Shown here: positions 35,178 through 45,499 of the stretch, one piece after another
How positions within the stretch are numbered: the first letter of the stretch is position 1
Layout of the letters: the number at the start of each line of letters is the position of its first letter
Assembly (NCBI RefSeq): GCF_002803065.1
Contig: NZ_NNBL01000005.1
Location: 124,001 to 188,000 of the forward strand
Direction of reading: 5' to 3'
Length of the DNA stretch: 64,000 nucleotides
DNA from: Streptomyces sp. CB01635
GTDB lineage: Bacteria; Actinomycetota; Actinomycetes; Streptomycetales; Streptomycetaceae
Position numbers and translations under genes: made by a program
The notes under the pieces: model-generated
Database searches by the model: none
What the model saw: the letters and a program-made list of their open reading frames with translations, nothing else
Told to the model about the DNA's origin: nothing

Positions 35178-36992
35178 ATGCTCACGCCCCCCACGGACCC
35201 CTCAACGACGTCCAGTTCGCCCGCCGCCGGTTCCGTCTCCCCCTCACGTCGGACCGTTCTCGGCGTCATGGCGGCGACCGCGGCCACGGTTCCCGGCCTC
35301 CTCGCAGTCGGGTCGCCCGCCTCCGCGAAGCCCGCCGCCGACCCCCTGCCCGGCGGCGGCGACCTGGGCCCCAACGTGATCGTGTTCGACCCTTCCACAC
35401 CCGGCATCCAGGCCAAGCTGGACGAGATCTTCAAACAGCAGGAGTCCGCACAGTTCGGCTCCGGCCGCTACGCGTTCCTGTTCAAGCCCGGTACCTACAA
35501 CGGCCTCAACGCCCAGCTCGGCTTCTACACCTCGATCGCCGGACTCGGCCTGTCCCCCGACGACACCTCGATCAACGGCGATGTCACGGTCGACGCCGGC
35601 TGGTTCAACGGCAACGCCACCCAGAATTTCTGGCGCTCCGCCGAGAACCTCGCCCTCACCCCCGTCAACGGCACCAATCGCTGGGCCGTCGCACAGGCCG
35701 CGCCGTTCCGCCGCATGCACGTGAGGGGCGGCCTCAATCTCGCCCCCGACGGCTACGGCTGGGCCAGCGGCGGCTACATCGCCGACAGCCGCATCGACGG
35801 CACCGTCGGGCCGTACTCGCAGCAGCAGTGGTACACCCGCGACAGTTCCGTCGGCGGCTGGACCAACGCCGTCTGGAACATGGTGTTCTCCGGCGTCGAG
35901 GGCGCCCCCGCGCAGAGCTTCCCGGACCCGCCCTACACCACGCTCAACACGACCCCGGTCTCCCGCGAGAAGCCCTTCCTCTACCTCGACGGCGCCGACT
36001 ACAAGGTCTTCCTGCCCGAGAAGCGCACCGACGCGCGCGGCACCACCTGGGGCAGCGGCACGCCCCGCGGCACCTCTCTCGCACTCACCCAGTTCTACGT
36101 GGCGAAGCCGGGCGTCACCGCCGCCACCCTCAACGCGGCGCTGGACCAGGGCCTCAACCTCCTTCTCACGCCAGGCATCTACCACCTCGACGCGGCCATA
36201 GAGGTGAACCGCGCGAACGCCGTCGTGCTCGGACTCGGGTACGCCACCCTCATCCCGGACAACGGTGTCACCGCGGTGAAGACCGCCGATGTCGACGGCG
36301 TGCGCCTGGCCGGATTCCTGATCGACGCGGGTGCGGTCAACTCGCAGACCCTGCTGGAAGTCGGGCCTTCCGGAGCGTCCGCCGACCACTCCGCCAACCC
36401 CGTCACCGTCCAGGACGTCTTCGTACGGATCGGCGGCGCGGGCCCCGGCAAGGCCACCACCAGCATCGTGGTCAACAGCCGGCACACGATCATCGACCAC
36501 ACGTGGGTCTGGCGCGCCGACCACGGTGACGGCGTCGGCTGGGAGACCAACCGCGCCGACTACGGCGTGCGCGTCAACGGCGACGACGTCCTGGCCACCG
36601 GCCTGTTCGTCGAGCACTTCAACAAGTACGACGTGTACTGGGCCGGCCAGCGCGGCCGCACGATCTTCTTCCAGAACGAGAAGGCGTACGACGCCCCGAA
36701 CCAGGCCGCCGTCCAGGACGGCAACGTCAAGGGCTTCGCCGCCTACAAGGTCGCCGACTCCGTGACCACGCACGAGGGTTGGGGCCTGGGGAGCTACTGC
36801 AACTACACGTCGGACAACACCATCCGCCAGGACCACGGCTTCGCGGCGCCCAACACGTCGGGGGTGAAGTTCCACGACCTGCTCGTCGTGTCCCTGGGTG
36901 GCCAGGGACAGTACGAGCACGTCATCAACGACATCGGCGGCGCCACGTCCGGCACGTCCACGGTGCCCTCGACCGTGGTCTCGTACCCCTGA
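35178..36992 (+). CDS. Tat-exported GH55 exo-beta-1,3-glucanase
   Basis: 604 residues. The N terminus has a twin-arginine type signal (SPSRRTVLGVMAATAATVPG). The mature part is a double right-handed beta-helix starting GPNVIVFDPSTPGIQAKLDE; this and later segments (PFRRMHVRGGLNLAPDGYGW, RADHGDGVGWETNR) match, from memory, the laminarinase Lam55A family of Streptomyces. The candidate catalytic acid is Glu533 in TTHEGWGLGSYC. GH55 enzymes release glucose or gentiobiose from the non-reducing end of beta-1,3-glucan. AGGAGAG precedes the ATG. Many databases mislabel homologues as adenylyl cyclase. A LacI-type operator lies just upstream. Confidence 0.82.
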   Translation: MLTPPTDPSTTSSSPAAGSVSPSRRTVLGVMAATAATVPGLLAVGSPASAKPAADPLPGGGDLGPNVIVFDPSTPGIQAKLDEIFKQQESAQFGSGRYAFLFKPGTYNGLNAQLGFYTSIAGLGLSPDDTSINGDVTVDAGWFNGNATQNFWRSAENLALTPVNGTNRWAVAQAAPFRRMHVRGGLNLAPDGYGWASGGYIADSRIDGTVGPYSQQQWYTRDSSVGGWTNAVWNMVFSGVEGAPAQSFPDPPYTTLNTTPVSREKPFLYLDGADYKVFLPEKRTDARGTTWGSGTPRGTSLALTQFYVAKPGVTAATLNAALDQGLNLLLTPGIYHLDAAIEVNRANAVVLGLGYATLIPDNGVTAVKTADVDGVRLAGFLIDAGAVNSQTLLEVGPSGASADHSANPVTVQDVFVRIGGAGPGKATTSIVVNSRHTIIDHTWVWRADHGDGVGWETNRADYGVRVNGDDVLATGLFVEHFNKYDVYWAGQRGRTIFFQNEKAYDAPNQAAVQDGNVKGFAAYKVADSVTTHEGWGLGSYCNYTSDNTIRQDHGFAAPNTSGVKFHDLLVVSLGGQGQYEHVINDIGGATSGTSTVPSTVVSYP

Positions 36993-37005
36993 CTCTGACC
37001 CCACC

Positions 37006-37043
37006 GGTGAAGGGCGACGGACCACGGCCCGTCGCCCTTCACC
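37006..37043. terminator. bidirectional hairpin terminator
   Basis: GGTGAAGGGCGACGG pairs perfectly with CCGTCGCCCTTCACC (15 bases, 8-base loop) between the convergent GH55 and molybdoenzyme genes. Confidence 0.85.
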
Positions 37044-37047
37044 GCCG

Positions 37048-38688
37048 TCAGCCGATCTCCACCTGAATCGAGTGGTATCCGCTTGCCCCGTCCGGTACGG
37101 GGTCGGCGCGCTGCGCCGTCTGTGTCCGGCCCGTGCCATCGGTCGCGCGGACCGTCAGGCGGTGCCCTCCCGAGGTCGCCTGCCAGGGATAGGACCACTG
37201 GCGCCAGGTGTCGCGGGTGTCCTCCGCCGCGAGCGTGGCCCGCTCCCACGGCCCGTCGTCGACGCGGACCTCGACCTTTTCGATCCCGCGACGCTGCGCC
37301 CAGGCCACCCCCGCGACCATGACCGTGCCGGCCTTGCGGTTCACGAAGGGCTTGGGGGTGTCGATACGGGACTCCGTCTTGATGGGCGCCTGCTGGGCCC
37401 AGCTCCGCTTCACCCAGTACGCGTCGTAGTCGGCGAAGGTGGTGAGCTCGATGTCCTCGATCCACTTGCAGGCCGACACGTAGCCGTACAGACCCGGGAC
37501 GAGCATGCGCACGGGGAACCCGTGGGCGAACGGCAGGGGCTGACCGTTCATCCCCAGAGCCAGCATCGCGTCGCGCCCGTCCATGATGTCCTCGACCGGA
37601 CTGCCGATCGTCATGCCGTCGACGGAGCGGGCGACCAGCTGGTCCGCGGGGCCGCCCTTCGACGGGGGCCTGACGCCGTTCTCGGCGAGCACGTCGGCGA
37701 GGCGTACGCCGATCCAGCGGGCGTTGCCGATCAGGGCGCCGCCGACCTCGTTCGAAACGCAGGTGAGGGTGATGGCGCGCTCGATGAGCGGCCGTCGCAG
37801 CAGGTCGTCGAAGGTCAGGGTGACGGGACGGGTGACACCCTTGCCGTGGATCCGCAGCCGCCATTTCGTGGCGTCCACCATGGGGACCACCAGCGCGGTG
37901 TCGACCCGGTAGAAGTCCTTGTTCGGTGTGGTGAACGCGCCGATGCCGGGGATCGCCAACTGGGCGCCCGCCGGGGTGGGTTTGCCCGGTGACGCCGGAA
38001 CGGGAAGCTTGACGCCGTTGCGTGAGCCCACGGCGTTCTCGTCCTGCGTGCCGCGCGAGGCCCGGGCCAGCAGTCCGGCGGCGGTGGAGACGACGGCGGC
38101 GGTCGTCGCGAGTGTGATGAACCCTCGCCGGTCCCATCCGGGGTCGGTGCTGCCCTCGGGTGGCTCCTCGGTCAGCGTGGTCCGCGCCCGGCCGGTGAGC
38201 ACGTACAGGAGCCAGGCACCCACCAGGGCGCCGACGACGGACGGCACGGCGTCGGCCATGCTCGTCGAGTCGGGGCGAGTGGTGGCCGCGAGTGCGCCGA
38301 TCACGCCGAAGATCAGGACGCCGGCCGATCCGGCGCGGCGGTGGCGGGTGGCGACGAGGCCCAGGGCCACCGCGAGGAGGGCCAGCACGGCGACGATGCC
38401 GAGCTGCAGAACGAGCTTGTCACTCGTGCCGAAATTCCGGATCGCCCAGTCCTTGACCGCGGTCGGCGTGCGGTCGATCGCCGCGCCTCCCACCGCCACC
38501 ACAGGGCTCGCCTGGGGACGGGTGACGGCCGCCGCCAGTTCGGCGGTGGCCAGGGCCGCGTAACAGGCCAGCAGTCCGCTCAGCGCGCCGAGGAGTGCGC
38601 GCCGCCGTGCAGCGCGCCGCCCCCAGAAATTCCGGTTCTCGCCCGCTCCAGAAATGGGGAAACCTTCCTCGCGGCCTGTGCGCCGCAC
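37048..38688 (-). CDS. membrane-anchored molybdopterin oxidoreductase, sulfite-oxidase fold
   Basis: 546 residues. Four or so N-terminal transmembrane helices (about 30-55, 92-113, 120-137, 146-165) precede a second hydrophobic segment after DRRGF (about 190-208) and then the oxidoreductase molybdopterin-binding domain (about 240-445). Cys310 in AITLTCVSNEVGG is the expected molybdenum ligand. A dimerisation domain (Mo-co_dimer, about 450-546) follows. The start is GTG 38688. The catalytic part is probably outside the membrane. The substrate is unknown. No direct link to the glucan genes on either side is evident. Confidence 0.83.
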   Translation of the reverse strand: MRRTGREEGFPISGAGENRNFWGRRAARRRALLGALSGLLACYAALATAELAAAVTRPQASPVVAVGGAAIDRTPTAVKDWAIRNFGTSDKLVLQLGIVAVLALLAVALGLVATRHRRAGSAGVLIFGVIGALAATTRPDSTSMADAVPSVVGALVGAWLLYVLTGRARTTLTEEPPEGSTDPGWDRRGFITLATTAAVVSTAAGLLARASRGTQDENAVGSRNGVKLPVPASPGKPTPAGAQLAIPGIGAFTTPNKDFYRVDTALVVPMVDATKWRLRIHGKGVTRPVTLTFDDLLRRPLIERAITLTCVSNEVGGALIGNARWIGVRLADVLAENGVRPPSKGGPADQLVARSVDGMTIGSPVEDIMDGRDAMLALGMNGQPLPFAHGFPVRMLVPGLYGYVSACKWIEDIELTTFADYDAYWVKRSWAQQAPIKTESRIDTPKPFVNRKAGTVMVAGVAWAQRRGIEKVEVRVDDGPWERATLAAEDTRDTWRQWSYPWQATSGGHRLTVRATDGTGRTQTAQRADPVPDGASGYHSIQVEIG

Positions 38689-38784
38689 CCTCGAGCTTCG
38701 TCAGCCCGACCATGCTGTAGGCGATACCGCACGCATTCAAGCGGACATGCGTGAGCGTACGGGCGCAAAAGCCGCGGGAACGCG

Positions 38785-40205
<1,421 letters not shown>

Positions 40206-40209
<4 letters not shown>

Positions 40210-41087
40210 TTCACGGCCCCGGCGGTCAGACCGGCGACGAGGTAGCGCTGGAGCAGCAGGAATCCGGCGACCACGGGGATGCTCACGACGAGTGAGGCGG
40301 CCATGATCTGGTTCCAGTACACGTCGTTCTGGGTGGAGTAGTTCTGGAGGCCGACCGCGAGGGTGCGGGTGGTGTCCGTCGTCAGGACGGAGGCGAAGAG
40401 CACTTCTCCCCAGGCGGTCATGAACGCGTACACGGCGACCGCGACGATGCCGGGGATCGCCGCCGGGACGACGACGCGGAACAGCGCCTTGAGCGGTCCG
40501 CAGCCGTCCACCATCGCGGCCTCGTCCAGGTCCCTGGGAACCGATTCGAAGTACCCGATGAGCATCCAGATCGAGAAGGGCAGGGAGAAGGTGAGATAGG
40601 TGAGGATCAGTCCGCCGCGTGAGCCGAACAGGGCGATCCCGGTGGACTGGCCGATGTTGACGTAGATGAGGAACAGCGGCAGCAGGAAGAGGATGCCGGG
40701 GAACATCTGCGTCGACAGGACCGTCACCGTGAAGACGCGCTTGCCGCGGAACTGGTAGCGGCTGACCGCGTAGGCGGCGAAGACGGCGATCACGACCGAG
40801 CAGACCGTGGCGGCACCGGCCACGATCAGCGAGTTCAGGAAGTACTTCGCCAGCGGGACGGTCTTCCAGATGTCGAAGTAGGGCCGGATGGTGAGCCCGC
40901 TGGGCATCCAGCGGAACTTGCCCGACACGTCCTCCAGCGGTTTGAGCGAGCTGGAGATCATGACGTAGACGGGCAGCAGGACGAAGCCCGTGAGCAGGGT
41001 CAGGAAGATCCGGCGGGACCAGATGAAGGAGCGCGGGGACGCCATGGGCGAGCGCGGAGCGCCGCGGGAGACGGTGGGGCTAGCCAC
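40206..41087 (-). CDS. sugar ABC transporter permease (MalG type)
   Basis: 293 residues with six transmembrane helices. The EAA loop DEAAMVDGCGPLKALFRVVV binds the shared ATPase. It overlaps the upstream permease by 8 bases and the GH1 gene by 4. As usual in Streptomyces no ATPase is encoded here; a common MsiK-type ATPase presumably energises it. Confidence 0.9.
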
Positions 41088-42090
41088 GGGAGACCTTCCT
41101 CCCTCGTGAGGTGAGCACCAGGTAGATCCCCGTCACCAGGAGCAGGAACAGCAGCAGGAGTACGGACATGGCCGCGCCGGTGCCGAAGTTCCAGGTGGCG
41201 AAGGACGACTGGTAGATGTGCACGGAGATGAGGTCGGCCGCCTCGGGCGCCGCCCTGCCGAACAGCACGAAGGGTGTGTTGAAGTCGTTGAACGTCCACA
41301 GGAACAGGACGAGTACGAGCACCTGGTTGACCGGGCGCAGCGAGGGAATCGTGATGCGCCGGATCTGCTGCCAGATGCCCGCGCCGTCCATAGCTGCGGC
41401 CTCGTAGAGCTCCTTGGGGATGTTCTGGAGCCCGGCCATCACGATCAGGAAGGCGAACGGCCAGCCCTTCCAGACCGAGACGGTCAGCAGCGCGAAGAAG
41501 CTGTTGTCTCCGATGAGCCAGAAGGGATGCCCGCCGGTGAGGCCGAGCTGGTCGTGGAGCACATGGTTGACCAGGCCGTTGTCCCTTTGGAACATGAACG
41601 CCCAGGTGATCACGGCCGCGTAGACGGGCAGTGCGTACGGCACCAGGAACAGGGTGCGCAGGAAGCCGCGGCCGGTGAACGTCTCCTGCATGAAGACGGC
41701 CGCCGCCGTGCCGAGGAGCCAGCACAGGCCGACCGACATGAGCGTGAAGACACAGGTGATCCAGAACGAGTGGAGCAGGGCCTTTCCGACTGGTGCGTTG
41801 AAGTCGACGGCCACGTCGAAGTTGCCGAGGCCGGCCCAGGGAGCCGCGCCCCAGTCCCGCAGATAGAACTGGGTCAGTTCCTTGAACGCCATGAAGAAGC
41901 CGATGGCGATCGGCAGCAGGTGGACGAGGATCTCGAGCAGCAGCGCGGGGAGCAACAGCAGGTACGGAAGTCCCAGGCGGCGGATGCGCCCGGGGCGGCG
42001 CGGCTTGCGCGTCGCCCCGGGGGTGTCCTCACGCACCGCCGGATCCCCCTTCGGGGAGTTCACGATGGTGGTCATGGGCACATCGCTCAC
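41080..42090 (-). CDS. sugar ABC transporter permease (MalF type)
   Basis: 336 residues with six transmembrane helices and an N-terminal charged extension. The EAA loop is ELYEAAAMDGAGIWQQIRRI. GTG 42090 overlaps the binding-protein stop (GTGA), so the cistrons are translationally coupled; ATG 42075 is an in-frame alternative. It pairs with the MalG-type permease. Confidence 0.9.
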   Translation of the reverse strand: MSDVPMTTIVNSPKGDPAVREDTPGATRKPRRPGRIRRLGLPYLLLLPALLLEILVHLLPIAIGFFMAFKELTQFYLRDWGAAPWAGLGNFDVAVDFNAPVGKALLHSFWITCVFTLMSVGLCWLLGTAAAVFMQETFTGRGFLRTLFLVPYALPVYAAVITWAFMFQRDNGLVNHVLHDQLGLTGGHPFWLIGDNSFFALLTVSVWKGWPFAFLIVMAGLQNIPKELYEAAAMDGAGIWQQIRRITIPSLRPVNQVLVLVLFLWTFNDFNTPFVLFGRAAPEAADLISVHIYQSSFATWNFGTGAAMSVLLLLFLLLVTGIYLVLTSRGRKVSRG

Positions 42091-43400
42091 TGACTGGCCA
42101 TCTGCTGCTGAGCCTTGGTCAGCTCGGCCTTGACGTCAGCCGTGGAGAGCTTCTTGCCGTTCGCCGCCTGGGCGAAGAGGTTCTTGACGGCGGTGCCGAC
42201 CGAGGTCTCGAACTGGGACTCGTCCGACACCTGGGGCAGCGCGGTGGCGCTGGTCGCGAGGGTCTCGCGCAGCACCTTGAGCTCGGGCCGGTCGAACGCC
42301 GGGTCGCTCTGGGCGGCCTTGACCGGCGGGATGGAGCCGTAGGTCTTGCAGAGCAGCTTCTGCTCGGCGTCGCTGGTCATGAACTTCACGAACTTCATGG
42401 AGCCGTCGATGTTCTTCGTGTTCTTGAAGACGGCGAGGTTGATGCCCGCCACCATCGAGTTGGTGGCCTTGCCCGCGCCGGGCGCACCCGACTGGACCGG
42501 CACCGGGGCGACGCCCCACTCGTCGTCCTGCATCCCCTGCGACTTGAACGTGGTGGCCGCGGCCTGCCACAGGACCATGGCGGTCTTGCCCTTGGAGAAG
42601 TCGCTGAGGGACTGGTTCTTCGCGTACTCGGCGTTGCCAGGAGCGATGATCTTGTTCGTGGCCATCATGTCGACGTACTGCTTGACGGCCGCGACCGCTG
42701 CGTCGTTGGTGAAGTCGGCCTTGCCGTCCGCGGTGAAGAAGTCGCCGCCGTGCTGCTTGGCGAGGACGAACACCTGGTGGATGTTGTTGGAGAGGTTGGA
42801 GCCCTCGGCCCCGAGTCCCCACTTGCCGCCCTTGGATATCTTCGCGCCGTCCGCGGTGAGTTCGTCCCAGGTCTTCGGCGGCTCGGTGATGCCGGCTTCC
42901 TTGAACATCGCCTTGTTGTAGTACAGGGCGTACGCCATCGAGTAGAGCGGTACGGCGGCCGGGTCCTTGCCCTGCGCGCCGGTCGAGCCGAGCGCCGACT
43001 CCACGAAGCGGTCCTTGCCGCCGATCTTGTCGAAGTTCTTCTGGTCCCACGGGACGAGAGCGCCGGTCGCCTGGAGCGAGGACGACCAGGTGTTGCCGAT
43101 GTTGAGGACGTCGGGGCCCTCACCCGAGGTGGTCGCCGTGAGGATGCGGGTGAGCAGGTCGGACCAGGGGACGACCTCCAGCTTGACCTTGATGCCGGTC
43201 TGCTTCTCGAACTTGTCGAGTTCGGGCTGGAGGATCTTCTTGTCCGCCTCGACGTTCGGCCCCTGGTTGGACGCCCAGTAGGTGAGGGTCTTGGGCGACT
43301 CGTTCGATCCCTCGTCGGATGAACCCCCGCCGCAGGCGGTCGCAGCGGCCAGCAGGGAGACGACGACCGCGCTACTGGCGAGTGCTCGAATTCTTTGCAT
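42087..43400 (-). CDS. sugar-binding lipoprotein of ABC transporter
   Basis: 437 residues. A lipoprotein signal ends in ATACGGGSSDEG, with the lipid-anchored Cys at about residue 23. The rest is an extracellular solute-binding family 1 fold (LTYWASNQGPNVEADKK; GPDVLNIGNTWSSSL; AYALYYNKAMFKEAGI). ATG 43400 begins the signal and has AGGAAGG upstream. First gene of the operon with two permeases and GH1. A ROK regulator gene diverges from it. A beta-glucoside oligomer is the likely ligand, by context. Confidence 0.9.
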   Translation of the reverse strand: MQRIRALASSAVVVSLLAAATACGGGSSDEGSNESPKTLTYWASNQGPNVEADKKILQPELDKFEKQTGIKVKLEVVPWSDLLTRILTATTSGEGPDVLNIGNTWSSSLQATGALVPWDQKNFDKIGGKDRFVESALGSTGAQGKDPAAVPLYSMAYALYYNKAMFKEAGITEPPKTWDELTADGAKISKGGKWGLGAEGSNLSNNIHQVFVLAKQHGGDFFTADGKADFTNDAAVAAVKQYVDMMATNKIIAPGNAEYAKNQSLSDFSKGKTAMVLWQAAATTFKSQGMQDDEWGVAPVPVQSGAPGAGKATNSMVAGINLAVFKNTKNIDGSMKFVKFMTSDAEQKLLCKTYGSIPPVKAAQSDPAFDRPELKVLRETLATSATALPQVSDESQFETSVGTAVKNLFAQAANGKKLSTADVKAELTKAQQQMASQ

Positions 43401-43491
43401 GGCTCCAGGTGTCCCTTCCTCAGGAGCGTCCAAGCCGGGGCGCGAGTCTGCAGGCCGAAGCGCTCGGCGTTCAGTTCCTGAAGTCACCCAC

Positions 43492-43515
43492 GACTTAATT
43501 TAGGCTGTGAGTTAA
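43492..43515. promoter_or_regulatory. AT-rich repeat in ABC/ROK divergent promoter
   Basis: GACTTAA and GAGTTAA recur as a direct repeat 17 bases apart in the only AT-rich patch of the 189-base region between the binding-protein and ROK genes. It may be the ROK binding site or the -10 elements of the two promoters. Confidence 0.35.
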
Positions 43516-43589
43516 ACCGCGCGGAAAGGTCGCGTCAAGGGTTTGGGCAGGGGTACCTTGCGTCTGTCGCAGGTCAGGAAGGAGCCCAG

Positions 43590-44873
43590 ATGGATCGGCG
43601 GAGCAGACGCACGGTGAGTGACCTGCGCAGAGCCAACCGAGCAGTGATACTGCAACAGTTGTATTTCGACGGCCCGACGAGCCGCCAGGCGCTCGGCCCG
43701 CTCACGGGACTGAGTTCAGGATCCGTCAGCAACGTGGTGGCCGAACTCGCCGCCGACGGGCTCGTGGAGGAGGCCGGCAGCCTGGACTCCGACGGCGGCC
43801 GGCCGCGCATCCTGCTCCGCGTCAGCCCGCACAGCGGCAATCTGATCGGCATCGACGTCGGCGAGACCCGCGTCCGCGTGGAGGTCTTCGACGTGACCCT
43901 CACCGAACTCGCCCGCGCCGACATCCCCTTGACGGGCGACGGGTACGACGTCGCCGTCGTCGTGGAACACATCCGCAGCGGCATCGAGCAGGTACTCGCC
44001 GAGGCCGGCGTACCGGCGGACGACCTTCTCGGGATCGGGATCGGCGTTCCCGGTGTCGTCGAGCGGGTCCCCGAGTCCGGGGCCGTCGTCCACTGCCAGA
44101 CGATCGGCTGGGACGCGGTCCCGTTGGAGGCGCTGCTACGGGCTTCCTCCCAACTTCCGTCCACAGTGCCGTACTTCATCGACAACGGCGCCAAGACGCT
44201 CGGGCAGGCGGAGATGTGGTTCGGCGCCGGGCGCGGTGCGCGCAGCGCCGCGATCGTCCTCTTCGGCACCGGGGTCGGCGCCTGCCTTTTCGCCGACGGG
44301 AGGGGGCGGGCGCTGGAGTGGGGCCATTTGACGGTGCAGGCCGGCGGGCGGACGTGCCGGTGCGGCGCGCCGGGCTGCCTGGAGGCGTATGCGGGGGCCG
44401 AGTCCGTACTGGAACGGTGGCGCGAGGCCGGCGGGCAGCCGCCCCAAGGAGCCGACGAGGAGACCCAGTTGACGGCGCTGCTCGCCGCCGCGTGCCCGAC
44501 GGACGGGACCGATCCCGACCCGGTGGCCTACGAGGTGATGGCGAAGACGGCCGAGTACCTGGGCGCCGGACTGTCCGACCTGATCAACCTCTTCCAGCCG
44601 GAGCGCATCCTGATCGGCGGCTGGGCCGGGCTGCAGTTCGGCTCCCGCTTCCTCGACGACGTCCGGAAGCACAGCACGAAGTACGCCCTGTCCTACCCGG
44701 CCGGAAAGGCCACCATCGAGCTGGGCAAGCTGGGCCCCGACGCGGTCACGGTCGGCGCGGCGACCCTTCCCCTGGAGGACTTCTTCGCCCGCGGCGGCCG
44801 CCGCGACGCCCCGGCCCGGGAACCGACACCGCCCGCCTGGCGCACGGCACTTGAGGGCCGCGTTCTCGGGTGA
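43590..44873 (+). CDS. ROK-family transcriptional regulator
   Basis: 427 residues. An N-terminal winged helix-turn-helix (ANRAVILQQLYFDGPTSRQA, then LTGLSSGSVSNVV) is followed by a ROK sugar-kinase-like domain (GIDVGETRVRVEVFDV; EWGHLTVQAGGRTCRCGAPG with the CxCGxxGC zinc motif). It is divergent from the ABC-GH1 operon, which it probably controls in response to a sugar or sugar phosphate. GGAAGGAG-like sequence precedes ATG 43590. Confidence 0.88.
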   Translation: MDRRSRRTVSDLRRANRAVILQQLYFDGPTSRQALGPLTGLSSGSVSNVVAELAADGLVEEAGSLDSDGGRPRILLRVSPHSGNLIGIDVGETRVRVEVFDVTLTELARADIPLTGDGYDVAVVVEHIRSGIEQVLAEAGVPADDLLGIGIGVPGVVERVPESGAVVHCQTIGWDAVPLEALLRASSQLPSTVPYFIDNGAKTLGQAEMWFGAGRGARSAAIVLFGTGVGACLFADGRGRALEWGHLTVQAGGRTCRCGAPGCLEAYAGAESVLERWREAGGQPPQGADEETQLTALLAAACPTDGTDPDPVAYEVMAKTAEYLGAGLSDLINLFQPERILIGGWAGLQFGSRFLDDVRKHSTKYALSYPAGKATIELGKLGPDAVTVGAATLPLEDFFARGGRRDAPAREPTPPAWRTALEGRVLG

Positions 44874-44889
44874 CCCGTGTCCGGCCTCG

Positions 44890-45294
44890 TCACGTAGTGG
44901 CCGACCGGTGCGCGAGGTCTTGCAGCAGCGCCACCGCCTCACCCGCCCGCTCGTGCGGGACGAAGAGGTGGTCATGGTGGAACCCCGCCACGACGTTGCA
45001 GCTCAGGCCCGCGATGGCGAGCTCCTGGGCGACGGCCGCGGTCAGGCCCACGGCCTCCAGCGCCGAGTGGACACGCAGGGTGATCCACCCCGCCACGTAG
45101 TCGTGGGCGAGACCTGCCGCGTCGGCCTCCTCCAGCGGGACCACCAGCGTCAGGGCCTCCCGCTCGGCGACGGTCACCACGGGGGTGACGCCGGCCGGAA
45201 TCGCGCCGTCGACGGTGGTGAAGACGTAGCGCCCGGGGTTCAGCTCCGGCCGCATGCCGCTCAACAGGGTCCGCAGATCCCTCTCACCACTCAT
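44890..45294 (-). CDS. ACT-domain protein
   Basis: 134 residues. Two ACT-like beta-alpha-beta units are visible: TPVVTVAEREALTLVVPLEE, then ITLRVHSALEAVGLTAAVAQ and LSCNVVAGFHHDHLFVPHER. This matches the CASTOR/POLR3A-like ACT family of small amino-acid-sensing proteins. ATG 45294 is preferred to an upstream in-frame start. Role unknown; soluble. Confidence 0.75.
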   Translation of the reverse strand: MSGERDLRTLLSGMRPELNPGRYVFTTVDGAIPAGVTPVVTVAEREALTLVVPLEEADAAGLAHDYVAGWITLRVHSALEAVGLTAAVAQELAIAGLSCNVVAGFHHDHLFVPHERAGEAVALLQDLAHRSATT

Positions 45295-45499
45295 GATCAC
45301 CAGGGTAGGCGGACCGCCCCCTGGCGCGCACCCTGAGGTCACGCCCCCTCATAGAATCCTCTCGCGCCTTCTTACCAGGTGATGTCGTGGATTTTCACGT
45401 CCATATCAAAATCTTGCGCACACTTATGGCGATCAGCCCATCGGGCGCCCTAGCCTCTGAGCGTTCGCAGTGTTCCCACGAGCGACAAGGACCCCTTCC

